The notes under the pieces are model-generated. The model had not been told where the DNA came from. It worked only from the letters and a program-made list of their open reading frames with translations, and made no database searches. Source: Flavobacterium rakeshii (lineage in GTDB: Bacteria > Bacteroidota > Bacteroidia > Flavobacteriales > Flavobacteriaceae). From it: a stretch of 44,486 bases of DNA. Positions within the stretch are counted from its first letter, which is position 1. Each line of letters opens with the position of its first letter. This document shows positions 9,872 to 17,938 of the stretch, piece by piece. The position numbers and the translations under genes were made by a program. The stretch lies in assembly GCF_009741375.1 (NCBI RefSeq), contig NZ_WOWP01000002.1, positions 1 through 44,486 of the forward strand, written 5' to 3'.

Positions 9872-11425
9872 ATGCGTATAACAGAAATCGAAATTAATAA
9901 TTTCAGAGCTTTCTATGGCAAGCATACGATAAGTTTAGGTAAAGATGGGAAAAACCTTATGGTATATGGGGAAAATGGCAGTGGTAAAAGTTCCTTTTTC
10001 TTAGCTTTGAAATCCTTTTTTGAAGCATCAATGCGTAATGTCGATTTACGAGGGTTTGAGAATATTTTTATTCCTGAAAGTCAAAAAGACACTGCATATC
10101 TTCAATTTAAAATAAAACAAAACGAACGTTCATCCTCTGAAACAGTAATTAAGGTTGATGTTGTAAATAATACCATTACAGGTAATGACAAGCTTTTAAT
10201 AGCCGATGCTAATAAAATAAAAGGCTTTTTCGATTATAAAAGCCTGCTTAGAACCCATTTAGTTGATACGGATGACGTAAATATTTTTCAGTTACTTATT
10301 CAAGAAATTCTATCTGAGCAAGAAAATCGATTTACAAACAAAACTTTAGGTAAAGAATGGCGAGAAATCATTTATGATAGCCATGAATTGAAACAAGGCC
10401 AATGGGTTGTAAAATCGATAAAAGAGAAAATCGACAATTTTAATAAGGGACTTAAAGAAAAATTACAGTCAATCGAGGATGATACAAATATTTTTATCCA
10501 AAGATTTGGATATAGCATTAAGATCAAACTTTCTTTTGACGGAGTTGAATATTATGGGCGAAGAGATATTCGTAATCAAAATGTAGGCATTAAAATAGAC
10601 TTTTTCTCAAAGCCTATCCCTAAACATCAACACTTTCTAAACGAAGCTAAACTATCGGCATTAGCGATTAGCTTGTATTTGGCAACTATTAAATCAAACC
10701 CATCAGAAGGAGTTTTGAAAATTTTGGTATTAGATGATTTGCTCATTGGTTTAGATATGAGTAACCGTCTGCCATTATTGGATATTTTAAAGGAATTTTT
10801 CCAAGATGAATATCAAATCATAATGACTACATATGATAAAATATGGTTTGAGTTAGTTAACAATTATTTTGGTATAACTAAATGGAATTACTTAGACATA
10901 TATTCTAAGAAATTATTAGATGACGACTTTGAAATGCCTATTATTAAGCAGAATACGGATTATATAGAGAAAGCTCAATTTTATTTAGATGAAAAAGATT
11001 ATAAAGCTTCAGCGGTATATGTCCGTAGTGAATTTGAAAAGCTTGTCAACAATTTTTGTGACAAGAATAATTTATTTGTCAAGTATAAGATTAAGTCTAA
11101 AGAGCTTAAAAGTGATGACTTTTGGAATGCAATTAAATTACAGACAACGATAGATGAAGTACTTATAAGTGAGGTGGAGACTTGTCGTGGAACTGTAATG
11201 AATCCGTTTAGTCACCACGATTTAAATAAGCCAACGTTTGAAGCAGAATTGATAAAAGCTATTGCAGTTGTAAAAAAACTTAAAACACCATCTTTTAGAA
11301 AAGATGGCACTAAAACTTTTGAACAATTACAAAACAAGATAGAGGATTTGGAAAATAAGATACAGGAAAAGGAAGATACAATTCAACAAATTAGGAGTGG
11401 TAAAGCTATAAGTCAAGAAGACTAA
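9872..11425 (+). CDS. SMC/RecF-like AAA ATPase with possible HEPN-like C-terminal domain
   Basis: This 517-residue protein begins with the RecF/SMC signature MRITEIEINNFRAFYG. Walker A GENGSGKSS lies at residues 33-41, an ABC signature-like LSALAISLYLA near 262, and Walker B ILVLDDLLIGLD near 286. Only a short coil separates the halves, unlike true SMC proteins. After about residue 360 a helical domain follows, with YVRSEFEKLVNNF and then CRGTVMNPFSHHD (from residue 437). The Arg and His spacing recalls HEPN-type RNase sites, but it is not the canonical R-x4-6-H. The end is a coiled coil. It is the third gene of the helicase-methyltransferase-ATPase operon. In defence systems such ATPases often sense or activate; here that is inference. 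Confidence 0.8.
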   Translation: MRITEIEINNFRAFYGKHTISLGKDGKNLMVYGENGSGKSSFFLALKSFFEASMRNVDLRGFENIFIPESQKDTAYLQFKIKQNERSSSETVIKVDVVNNTITGNDKLLIADANKIKGFFDYKSLLRTHLVDTDDVNIFQLLIQEILSEQENRFTNKTLGKEWREIIYDSHELKQGQWVVKSIKEKIDNFNKGLKEKLQSIEDDTNIFIQRFGYSIKIKLSFDGVEYYGRRDIRNQNVGIKIDFFSKPIPKHQHFLNEAKLSALAISLYLATIKSNPSEGVLKILVLDDLLIGLDMSNRLPLLDILKEFFQDEYQIIMTTYDKIWFELVNNYFGITKWNYLDIYSKKLLDDDFEMPIIKQNTDYIEKAQFYLDEKDYKASAVYVRSEFEKLVNNFCDKNNLFVKYKIKSKELKSDDFWNAIKLQTTIDEVLISEVETCRGTVMNPFSHHDLNKPTFEAELIKAIAVVKKLKTPSFRKDGTKTFEQLQNKIEDLENKIQEKEDTIQQIRSGKAISQED

Positions 11426-11547
11426 TGATCTTAAGATAGATATAATTTGATTTGATAAAAAGGTAGATATTACTCCATTGAGGCTTAAATAGAACTTTTA
11501 TAAATTGTATATTTACCCAGTAAACAAATAACGTTTTATATTATAGT

Positions 11548-14493
11548 ATGCCAACAGCGGTTTTTGAAAAACATATTCAGGAGCTTAACTTTTCCTTCAT
11601 TTCTGATAGAGGGACTAGCGGTGTATTATTAACTGCGAACTACGAAAATCTTACCGAGGCTATTGCTAGTCCAAATATTCTATTTGCATTAGAAACAGCA
11701 TGTAAATTTGAAGCGGCTGCTGTTTATTTTCGTTACTTCCAAGATGGCAGGGCTGCTGTTCCGCAGTTATATATTTTTGATTATACACAAAAAACTTTAA
11801 GTACAGCAGACCGAAACCGTATTCACCGAAATATGTGGAACGGTTATCAGGTTCCTGCATACATCATTATTGAAAAATCGGCTGTCAGTGTTTTTGATTC
11901 GAGGGAAAAACCTAAAGAAAATAAAGAACACTATGCGGAGGAAATTATCAGAAAAACAGGTGATGCGATAAAAACATTTAATGCTCAAAGTTTTGATGAT
12001 GGATTGTTTTGGGAAGAGGAGAATAATAAAAAGCGTTTCCAGTTTGAACAATCAGCTACCCGAGATTTGATTCGTGGACTTAAAAATGTTTATGAGGGAT
12101 TTCAGAAAGAATCCAACTTGGATAAACATGTCGCTTTAAAGCTTTTAGTGCAGAGTCTTTTGATTAAATATCTGGAGGAGCGTGATGAAGATGCTAAAAG
12201 TGGATATTTTGCAGGAACATACTTTAAAAATAATTTCCAGTGTACCGATTTCTGCGATGTAATTCGTAAAGGAAAATTACTTCTTTTGTTAGACAAATTA
12301 GCAGAAGATTTTAACGGAAAAATATTTGAATGGCATAAAGAAAATGAAGCTGAAGCAAGGGAAGCTATTCAAAAAAGTGAAGTACAAAGATTAGCTGACT
12401 ACTTAGACGGAAATAATGATAATGGTCAGCTTGTTATTTGGAGACTCTATTCGTTTTCGCATTTACCTGTAGAGGTTATCAGTTCTGTATATGAAGAATT
12501 ATTAACCGACAGCAAAGATATTGTCTATACCCCTGAGATGATCGTCTCTACTCTAGTAGATGAGTGTATGCCACTTAAAGTTCCTCAAAAGGACTTTAAG
12601 CTAATTGACGTAAGTTGCGGTTCAGGTATTTTTTTAGTCAAAGCATACAAACGCATTGTTCAATGGTGGCGTTATGAGCAATGGCAAAAAACAGGCAAAT
12701 TAGAAAAGCCATCTCTTGCTGTTCTAAAAGATTTATTGCTAAAAAGTATTCATGGTATAGATATTCAACAGGATGCTATACGACTGTCTATTTTTAGTTT
12801 GGCTTTAGCAATTTTAGATGAAGTCAACTTAGATCCCCCTACATGGGGGAAGTTGAAGTTTCCCGATATGAGTGATAATATTATCACTAAAGACTTCTTT
12901 GATTTTATAACAGATAATCCTCCAAAGGATTTCTCATTAGTTATCGGGAATCCTCCATTTAATTTAGTTGATGTAAATGGTAAAGAGCCTAGTAGAAAGA
13001 AATACTTTAAAGAATTAAACGAAAAAATCGGATATAAAAGTGATGTAAACATTCCTGATGAAAATCCTGCACTTCACTTTTTAGTACAATCTATGAGGTT
13101 GCTAAAGAATGAAGGGATGTTATCGATGATTCAGCCATCAGGACCTTTATTATATCAAAAAGGAACAAAATTTAAAAAGGAGTTTTTTTCTTCTTATAAT
13201 CTTTTGCAAGTTATCGATTTTACTAAACTTGCAGATAAGTTGTGGGGAAGAAAAAATGTCGCAACAGCTGCTATATTCTTACAAAAAGTGGAGCCTAACA
13301 CAGAGTCTGTTTTGCATTTAGTTGCTAATAGAACCTTTTCAAATACAAATAGGTTATACTTGGAATTTGACTATTATGATTTTCATTTTTTAAGTCAGGA
13401 GGATGCTATTATCAATCCTTTCATATGGAAAGCTAATCTATTAGGCGGTGGGAGAATTGTTCAGTTAATTAATAGATTAAGTGAGATACCAATTTTAGGC
13501 AATTTTTTAAAGAAAAAAAGAAAAGAAAAAAATTGGGTATTTGGTGATGGGTTTATTAAAGGTAAACCTGACGAAGATTTAGTTCCTTCTGATTTTGAGA
13601 AAAAGAAAGGGGGATATAGTGAATATACATATTTAGATGGAAGCACTTGTATAGAAACAAGGTCTTTTACGGAATCTGGGCAATTAAAGACATTTACTTT
13701 AGAAAGCAAATTTTATCAATGGGGAAGAATTCCTGAATTATTTCAATCTCCTTTATTCTTAATAAAGAAAGTGATAGGTAAGAATGAAATACCAACCCTA
13801 TTGATTGATTCTCCGATATCATATAGGGATCAAATAATGGGCATACATGCCCCCAAAGAAGATAGAGAGGAATTAATTGATCTGCATCAATATTTTAAAA
13901 AAGAAAAGGATCTCATCCGTTTTTATATCTTGTCCACAAGTGCACAACTTTTGGTAAATAGGGCGACAGCTATATTTAATGAGGATATTTTAAACATTCC
14001 TTATGTTAATGACGGGGAAAACACCGTTTCTGAGACAGAAAGGATATTGATAAAAGACTCTCTGAAATTTCATATCAATTTTTTAGAGGAAAAAGTTTTT
14101 CAAAAACCATTATTAACAGAGGTTAATGACTTCTCAAATATATTTTGTAAAACTTTAAATAGTATCTATCGTATTAGCAATAAGCAATTTCAACTATACA
14201 AAATTTTAGATACAGAAAATTACTATGCTGTACATTTTGAATATAGCGAAGAAATTATTACTCCTATAGAAGAGCAAATCGTAGGTATAGAGCAGTATAT
14301 TCAAGAAGCTATTCCTCAAAGAGACACTAACCAACAACATGTACACATTCAGAAAATAATGAAAGTATATGGTAAGGATAGTATCATTTTGGTAAAGCCA
14401 AAACAACTACGCTATTGGTTGCCTTCAATTGCTCTACGAGATGCCGATGAAGTATTTGCTGACTATGTAAAAGCCCGTTATCAAGATGCTTAG
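11548..14493 (+). CDS. N6-adenine DNA methyltransferase, second of the island
   Basis: This is a 981-residue SAM-dependent DNA methyltransferase. Helical N-terminal 300 residues precede YTPEMIVSTLVDECM. Motif I DVSCGSGIFLVKAY starts at about residue 354 and motif IV GNPPFN at 467-472. A long C-terminal region is probably target recognition. It begins 122 bases after the ATPase stop, so it may have its own promoter; TATATTTA at 11508-11515 is a weak match to TAnnTTTG. Its last 8 bases overlap the start of a small nuclease-like gene, which makes a methyltransferase/nuclease pair, that is, a probable restriction-modification unit. It is clearly different in sequence from the first methyltransferase, so this is not a simple duplication. 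It may be a separate system or a second module of one composite system. Confidence 0.83.
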   Translation: MPTAVFEKHIQELNFSFISDRGTSGVLLTANYENLTEAIASPNILFALETACKFEAAAVYFRYFQDGRAAVPQLYIFDYTQKTLSTADRNRIHRNMWNGYQVPAYIIIEKSAVSVFDSREKPKENKEHYAEEIIRKTGDAIKTFNAQSFDDGLFWEEENNKKRFQFEQSATRDLIRGLKNVYEGFQKESNLDKHVALKLLVQSLLIKYLEERDEDAKSGYFAGTYFKNNFQCTDFCDVIRKGKLLLLLDKLAEDFNGKIFEWHKENEAEAREAIQKSEVQRLADYLDGNNDNGQLVIWRLYSFSHLPVEVISSVYEELLTDSKDIVYTPEMIVSTLVDECMPLKVPQKDFKLIDVSCGSGIFLVKAYKRIVQWWRYEQWQKTGKLEKPSLAVLKDLLLKSIHGIDIQQDAIRLSIFSLALAILDEVNLDPPTWGKLKFPDMSDNIITKDFFDFITDNPPKDFSLVIGNPPFNLVDVNGKEPSRKKYFKELNEKIGYKSDVNIPDENPALHFLVQSMRLLKNEGMLSMIQPSGPLLYQKGTKFKKEFFSSYNLLQVIDFTKLADKLWGRKNVATAAIFLQKVEPNTESVLHLVANRTFSNTNRLYLEFDYYDFHFLSQEDAIINPFIWKANLLGGGRIVQLINRLSEIPILGNFLKKKRKEKNWVFGDGFIKGKPDEDLVPSDFEKKKGGYSEYTYLDGSTCIETRSFTESGQLKTFTLESKFYQWGRIPELFQSPLFLIKKVIGKNEIPTLLIDSPISYRDQIMGIHAPKEDREELIDLHQYFKKEKDLIRFYILSTSAQLLVNRATAIFNEDILNIPYVNDGENTVSETERILIKDSLKFHINFLEEKVFQKPLLTEVNDFSNIFCKTLNSIYRISNKQFQLYKILDTENYYAVHFEYSEEIITPIEEQIVGIEQYIQEAIPQRDTNQQHVHIQKIMKVYGKDSIILVKPKQLRYWLPSIALRDADEVFADYVKARYQDA

Positions 14494-15166
14494 AGATAGT
14501 CTGCCTCCATATCAATTACCTACGCCCAATGATTTATCTGTACCGAATAATCATGAGGTAGAACAGATCTTGTTATTTGTAGATAATTATGTGCTTGGAT
14601 TTCCTGCTTATTATAAAACCATTAAAGATTCAGATAGGGAAAATAGAATTAGTGATTTCCTAGTACATCATTTCCAGCTATGTAAAACTGAAAACAATCA
14701 GGATTATTTCCCATACGATTTTAGAAAAAATCCAACCCAAGCAAGTTCAGGAAAAGAAACAGATATTGGTGTTTTTGTATTGACAAGGGGAAGAAAACCA
14801 TCACCACTAATTGAATTCGAAGCGAAGCGTTTTTCGGAAAGTTCCAGTAACGAGCAATATGTATATGGAGATCGTGGCGGAATTGAACGTTTCAAAAGAG
14901 GTGATCACTCTTCACACCTAAAGGTATGTGGAATGTTTGCTTATGTGCAAAGTCGTACTATTGAAGATTGGTTTAGCAAAGTAAATGGCTGGTTAACTAA
15001 TCAATTCAATACGAATAAGGATAGTTCAATAGATTGGTTGGAGACAGAACAACTATACCAATATGCATCATTTTCTTCTGTAGAAAAATATACTTCTAGC
15101 CATACAAGAAAAGCTCTTAAGGACAGCATTTCACTTTGGCATTATTTCATTGATTTAACCTCATAA
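14486..15166 (+). CDS. Putative PD-(D/E)XK restriction nuclease
   Basis: This is a 226-residue protein of no family I can name. It contains a convincing PD-(D/E)XK-like core. ETDIGVFV supplies the Asp (D93). After a short loop, PLIEFEAKRF supplies the strand with E112-A-K114. An upstream helix with acidic residues, RENRISDFLVHHF, fits the first helix of that fold. The gene overlaps the second methyltransferase by 8 bases, so it is translationally coupled and most likely the cognate endonuclease. It is the last gene of the defence block, and beyond it come about 900 bases without a gene. The nuclease assignment rests on motif and context and should be taken as likely, not proven. Confidence 0.65.
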   Translation: MLRDSLPPYQLPTPNDLSVPNNHEVEQILLFVDNYVLGFPAYYKTIKDSDRENRISDFLVHHFQLCKTENNQDYFPYDFRKNPTQASSGKETDIGVFVLTRGRKPSPLIEFEAKRFSESSSNEQYVYGDRGGIERFKRGDHSSHLKVCGMFAYVQSRTIEDWFSKVNGWLTNQFNTNKDSSIDWLETEQLYQYASFSSVEKYTSSHTRKALKDSISLWHYFIDLTS

Positions 15167-15456
15167 GAGATTGCTTTGTCTTTCTTTTAGATGAAATCTT
15201 TAGTTGGGCTTTATACTTAATTTTATTGTTTGGACTTGTTATAAGTTTTATAACATTCTACACTTGTGTCCGGCTTTTTACTTATATTTTAATCACCGAT
15301 TTTCGCTTGTGCGCTAATTGACAAATCAGCTCTTCAAAACCCCTACGCTGCGAACTTCAAAGAAAATAGCTGTTTTAGCTTCACTTTCACAATCTAATTC
15401 AAGACTAAATATTATAGCTTTATAACATAGCTAATTTGCCCACATCTACCCTGGAG

Positions 15457-15516
15457 TGGTTCGAAAATTGTTCCGTAAGGACCGCGAGTTATGGTGGACG
15501 ATAAGGTGTTCGAATC
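15457..15516 (+). repeat. 60-bp repeat, copy A
   Basis: The segment shares GAAAATTGTTCCGTAAGGA, ATAAGGT and TTCGAATC with copy B at 17193-17254, in the same order and spacing. It lies about 470 bases before the first tRNA-like scar. Its role is unknown; it is probably part of the end region of a family of integrated elements. Confidence 0.75.
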
Positions 15517-15697
15517 TTCCAAAGTGTTTTAGAGGATATTTTATAAAGACTTTTTAAGTATTGGAGTTAATCAAAGTCAGCTTTTGTAAATCTTCTAGTA
15601 AAAAGTTGGAATTTATTTCATTAGGGGCTGCAACCAATTTTAAAATAGTAAAGTAGCCAAGACAAGAATCGAACTATAAGTTTATTATATAACGGTT

Positions 15698-15883
15698 GTG
15701 GCAAATACACGTTACAAATAGCATAGTTTCATCATAAGGTGTAGGATAGTATCTTGTTTTTTGTTTCCAATTTGTTTCTAATATTTCCAATTTTACTCAG
15801 GGTTTTGTATTTTTGTTAAAAATTATATCGTTCTGTAAGTCAATATGTTATGTAGGTTTGAGTTGTGGCAAAATCGTGGCAAA
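15698..15883 (+). repeat. Three GTGGCAAA octamers (possible integrase arm sites)
   Basis: GTGGCAAA occurs in the same orientation at 15698-15705, 15865-15872 and 15876-15883. The last two start 11 bases apart, one helical turn. A related GTGGCACAA lies at 17352, ahead of the second scar. Short directly repeated sites near an attachment site are typical of tyrosine-recombinase arm sites. The assignment is inferred. Confidence 0.4.
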
Positions 15884-15929
15884 GTAAATCGATAATATAA
15901 GAAGCCCGGCATTTATGCGGGTTTTACGT

Positions 15930-15956
15930 ATGGGGTTCGACTCCCATCTTCTCCAC
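15930..15956 (+). other. tRNA 3'-end-like attachment scar 1 (att)
   Basis: GGGGTTCGACTCCC followed by ATCTTCTCCA looks like the T-arm and acceptor strand of a tRNA whose 5' half is missing. TCCCATCTTCTCCAC (15942-15956) recurs exactly at 19055-19069. Such 3' fragments mark the end of an element integrated into a tRNA gene. The parental tRNA would lie to the left of the window. Confidence 0.65.
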
Positions 15957-16012
15957 TTTTAGTGAATTTTTAGCTTTTTTAAAACAAAGCTAAATTTTCA
16001 AAAAGTATCGCA

Positions 16013-16047
16013 AAACCTGCAAAACATTGATTTTGCAGGTTTTTTTG
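16013..16047 (+). terminator. Strong Rho-independent terminator after scar 1
   Basis: AACCTGCAAAA (16014-16024) pairs perfectly with TTTTGCAGGTT (16031-16041) and is followed by a run of T. It sits where a terminator of the original tRNA transcript would be expected. Confidence 0.85.
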
Positions 16048-16093
16048 TTTCTTATACTACCTGTAAAATTTTCAAAAGACTGTTGCTGCCTTC

Positions 16094-16780
16094 TTGAAAT
16101 TTATAGACGATATTATTGTCCTATTAGCAAAAGGTAAACAGGCCCTTATTGAATTTTTTAAGCCGATTTGGGAGAAAATAGTTAAATGGATACTTAAAAA
16201 CAAAAAAGCACTTTTAAACAAACTAATATTAGTAAATGATGTTACCGAATTTATAAGGCGGTTTACCTTGAATACCGCACGGCATATTAATTATGGTGAA
16301 ATAAGAATAAAAAAGCTTAACCCTAACTTTGCCAAAAATGATCCCGCGTATGTGGTAGAAGAGTATTCATACAGCACCACTAATCGGGGTAGAGGAGGTA
16401 AAAGTCCTTTAAAGAAATTTGTTTATGAGGTTGAGGTTACCAGTATACGCTCCCTTAATAATCTCAATAAATACATCAAATTGGTGGGGGAACTTGAATT
16501 ATTGGGGAAATTGCCAACCGGCGAAAAAATTTATAGTGGTAAAGTTCAATACTGGATTAAAGAATTAAATCAATGGAAAGTAAAGAAAATGGCTTCCACC
16601 TTTTTTCCAAAAAAATGGTCTGAAGTAAAAATAAGAAGCGTGATTCAGGAGGTAAGCATGAATATTCAGGTAAAACAGGGAAACAGATTTGTTGGAATGA
16701 CAAAGTAGGGGATTCTAATAGAATTTAGGGTTGATGCTGCCAGCGGGGAAATAACAACAGCTTACATTAAATTAAAATAG
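16094..16780 (+). pseudogene. EndoU-type polymorphic toxin C-terminus, broken by an in-frame TAG
   Basis: The open frame starts at best with TTG at 16094 and has no ATG. The frame is open back to 16067, so this is the 3' fragment of a longer toxin gene. Residues up to about 60 are a basic helical linker. Then come RHINYGEI (the first catalytic His region of bacterial EndoU) and STFFPKKWSE, a hallmark of the EndoU family (PF14436). A TAG at 16706-16708 interrupts the frame. The next 23 codons, in the same frame, encode the family's usual final strands (GILIEFRVDAASGEITTAYI) and end at TAG 16778-16780. The second active-site His expected in a G-x-H motif is not evident (GRGGKSP). An immunity-like gene starts four bases later. 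This is most likely a relic. Confidence 0.72.
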
Positions 16781-16784
16781 ACAA

Positions 16785-17132
16785 ATGAAAAAAATTGAAT
16801 TTTATACTCATCCGGTAGTAGGTAAAGAAAATAAACCTACAAGCGACAAGTACATAATGTTATCATACTTCTTATCAGATCTCAGTGATATTGGAACAAT
16901 TGAACGCACAGTTTCTGAAATTGAACTAGTTCAGAATAACCAAAAAACTTTTGATGAGGTTTTTACTGATACTTATGGAACAATATCTATCAGCGTTAAT
17001 GCTGGAACATTTATATGTGACAGGGATACTGCATACCTGACAAGTAATAATCCTGATTTAGAGCCAAGTTTAACACTTCCACTACAAGAATTTATCAATA
17101 TTCTTGAAGAGTGGAAAAATTTTCTGAAGTAG
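16785..17132 (+). CDS. Probable immunity protein for the EndoU-type toxin
   Basis: This is a 115-residue acidic protein with no signal peptide. It starts 4 bases after the final stop of the toxin relic, the normal place for the cognate immunity gene. It carries DTYGTISISVNAGTFIC and ends with PLQEFINILEEWKNFLK. That ending resembles the tails of small immunity proteins in Bacteroidota, but I cannot assign a named Imm family. It would bind the toxin domain in the cytoplasm and block RNA cleavage. Unlike the toxin, the frame is intact, which fits retention of orphan immunity. The function is inferred mainly from context. Confidence 0.6.
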   Translation: MKKIEFYTHPVVGKENKPTSDKYIMLSYFLSDLSDIGTIERTVSEIELVQNNQKTFDEVFTDTYGTISISVNAGTFICDRDTAYLTSNNPDLEPSLTLPLQEFINILEEWKNFLK

Positions 17133-17408
17133 TATGGTTAATGTCAAATATTCGGGATTCAGCTATTTAAATTATGTAGATCCGATTTGAAATGGTTTGA
17201 AAATTGTTCCGTAAGGATCACCAAAAATATCGTGGGCTATAAGGTATTCGAATCATTTATTATCAAAAAAAATATTTCCTATCTGTAGTAGAATTATAAT
17301 CCGGATAGAAAAATAGGTTATATTGTTTTTGCATAGATTTTAAGAAGCTTCGTGGCACAAATAAAACGAACTTTAAAAAATATAGTAATGGGGCAGGTTT
17401 TAGGTTAT
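17133..17408. other. Non-coding segment, decayed element end
   Basis: No gene is visible. The segment contains copy B of the 60-bp repeat (17193-17254), a GTGGCACAA at 17352, and a stretch before scar 2 (AGGTTTTAGGTTATAC) that parallels the GGGTTTTACGTATG before scar 1. It reads as a degraded copy of the element end at 15457-15956. Confidence 0.5.
17193..17254 (+). repeat. 60-bp repeat, copy B
   Basis: The diverged copy of 15457-15516 shares GAAAATTGTTCCGTAAGGA at the start and ATAAGGT-TTCGAATC at the end. It lies about 215 bases ahead of the second scar, so repeat and scar keep the same order as in copy A. Confidence 0.75.
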
Positions 17409-17440
17409 ACGTTCGAATCCCTCATTCTCACTCCACAAGT
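17409..17440 (+). other. tRNA 3'-end-like attachment scar 2
   Basis: GTTCGAATCCC followed by TCATTCTCACTCCACAAGT is a degenerate T-arm/acceptor remnant. CTCCACAAGT (17431-17440) is identical to 19064-19073 in scar 3. A terminator hairpin follows at once, as after a tRNA gene. No tRNA 5' half is present. Confidence 0.55.
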
Positions 17441-17472
17441 AAAAACCTTTGGTGAAAACCGGAGGTTTTTTT
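17441..17472 (+). terminator. Terminator hairpin after scar 2
   Basis: AAAAACCT-tt-GGT pairs with ACC-gg-AGGTTTTT around GAAA, ending in a run of T. It directly follows the tRNA-like scrap. Confidence 0.75.
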
Positions 17473-17519
17473 GTTTATATTAGTTATTGAGTTACATGAT
17501 TGAACTAATTAATTTAATT

Positions 17520-17636
17520 ATGAAATATTTCGTATTAGTTTGTTTTTTGCTAATTATGAGTTGTAAGTCAGGAAAAGGTACAACTACTCTTGATTCCGTC
17601 ATTGAAATGCATACACAAAAAAATAATTCAAATTGA
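17520..17636 (+). pseudogene. Truncated duplicate of the lipoprotein at 18016
   Basis: The 38-codon frame begins MKYFVLVCFLLIMSCKSGKG, nearly identical to the start of the lipoprotein gene at 18016 in both protein and DNA. It then drifts (LDSVIEMHTQKNNSN) and stops. The signal peptide and lipobox (IMSC) are kept but almost no mature protein remains. It looks like a duplicated gene truncated by deletion or mutation rather than a functional peptide. Confidence 0.7.
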
Positions 17637-17659
17637 TGACATTTTAAAAATTAAATAGC

Positions 17660-17938
17660 ATGATTACAAAAGAAGAAGCCCACGATATACTAAAAAAATA
17701 TCTCGGAAAAAAAAGACGTGATTATATTACCATTAGTCCTGTTAATGAGATACAGTTAAAAGAAAATAAGAAAATTTTATATGGAGATTATGAAAGTGAA
17801 TACTTAACCGTCTATATAGCGCGTTACAGCGCTTTGTGGGGTATGGAGGAACGGGGGGTAGTTGTATATATAGCTGCAGAAACAGGTGATGTGTTATATT
17901 CGCTATCATCACACGGCTGGGTTGAAGAATTAGAATAA
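17660..17938 (+). CDS. Small protein, possibly Imm35/YrhB-like immunity protein
   Basis: This is a 92-residue cytoplasmic protein starting MITKEEAHDILKKYL. A middle strand region LTVYIARYSALWG follows, then VVVYIAAETGDVLY and an acidic end. The pattern of an N-terminal helix (EEA...KYL), then strands, then a V-D/A-x-TG turn recalls YrhB/Imm35 immunity proteins. The match is weak by eye and unproven. It lies among toxin and immunity relics and lipoprotein genes between two attachment scars, which supports an orphan immunity role. No toxin gene is adjacent. Confidence 0.5.
   Translation: MITKEEAHDILKKYLGKKRRDYITISPVNEIQLKENKKILYGDYESEYLTVYIARYSALWGMEERGVVVYIAAETGDVLYSLSSHGWVEELE

Larger units (their letters stand above)
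15167..15929. other. Non-coding right end of the mobile element
   Basis: No credible gene is visible here on either strand. The segment holds one copy of a 60-bp repeat (15457-15516) and three copies of GTGGCAAA (15698-15705, 15865-15872, 15876-15883). It also holds a hairpin, CCCGGCAT/ATGCGGG, just before the tRNA-like scar at 15930. This layout looks like the arm-site region of an integrated element whose integrase gene is not in the window. The interpretation is inferred from position and repeats. Confidence 0.5.

Noticed and set aside
3228..11425. BREX or a classical type I restriction system
   Set aside because: There is no PglZ, BrxC, BrxL, HsdS or HsdR-type protein; the helicase is SNF2-like with a PLD domain.
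3228..15166. A complete DISARM system
   Set aside because: A SNF2 helicase, PLD domain and methyltransferases are present, but no DrmA (DUF1998-associated helicase) or DrmB (DUF1998) is visible, so a DISARM label would be wrong.
15930..15956. A functional tRNA gene at the scars
   Set aside because: Only T-arm and acceptor-like sequence is present, the T stem has mismatches, and no D-arm or anticodon arm precedes it at any of the three sites.
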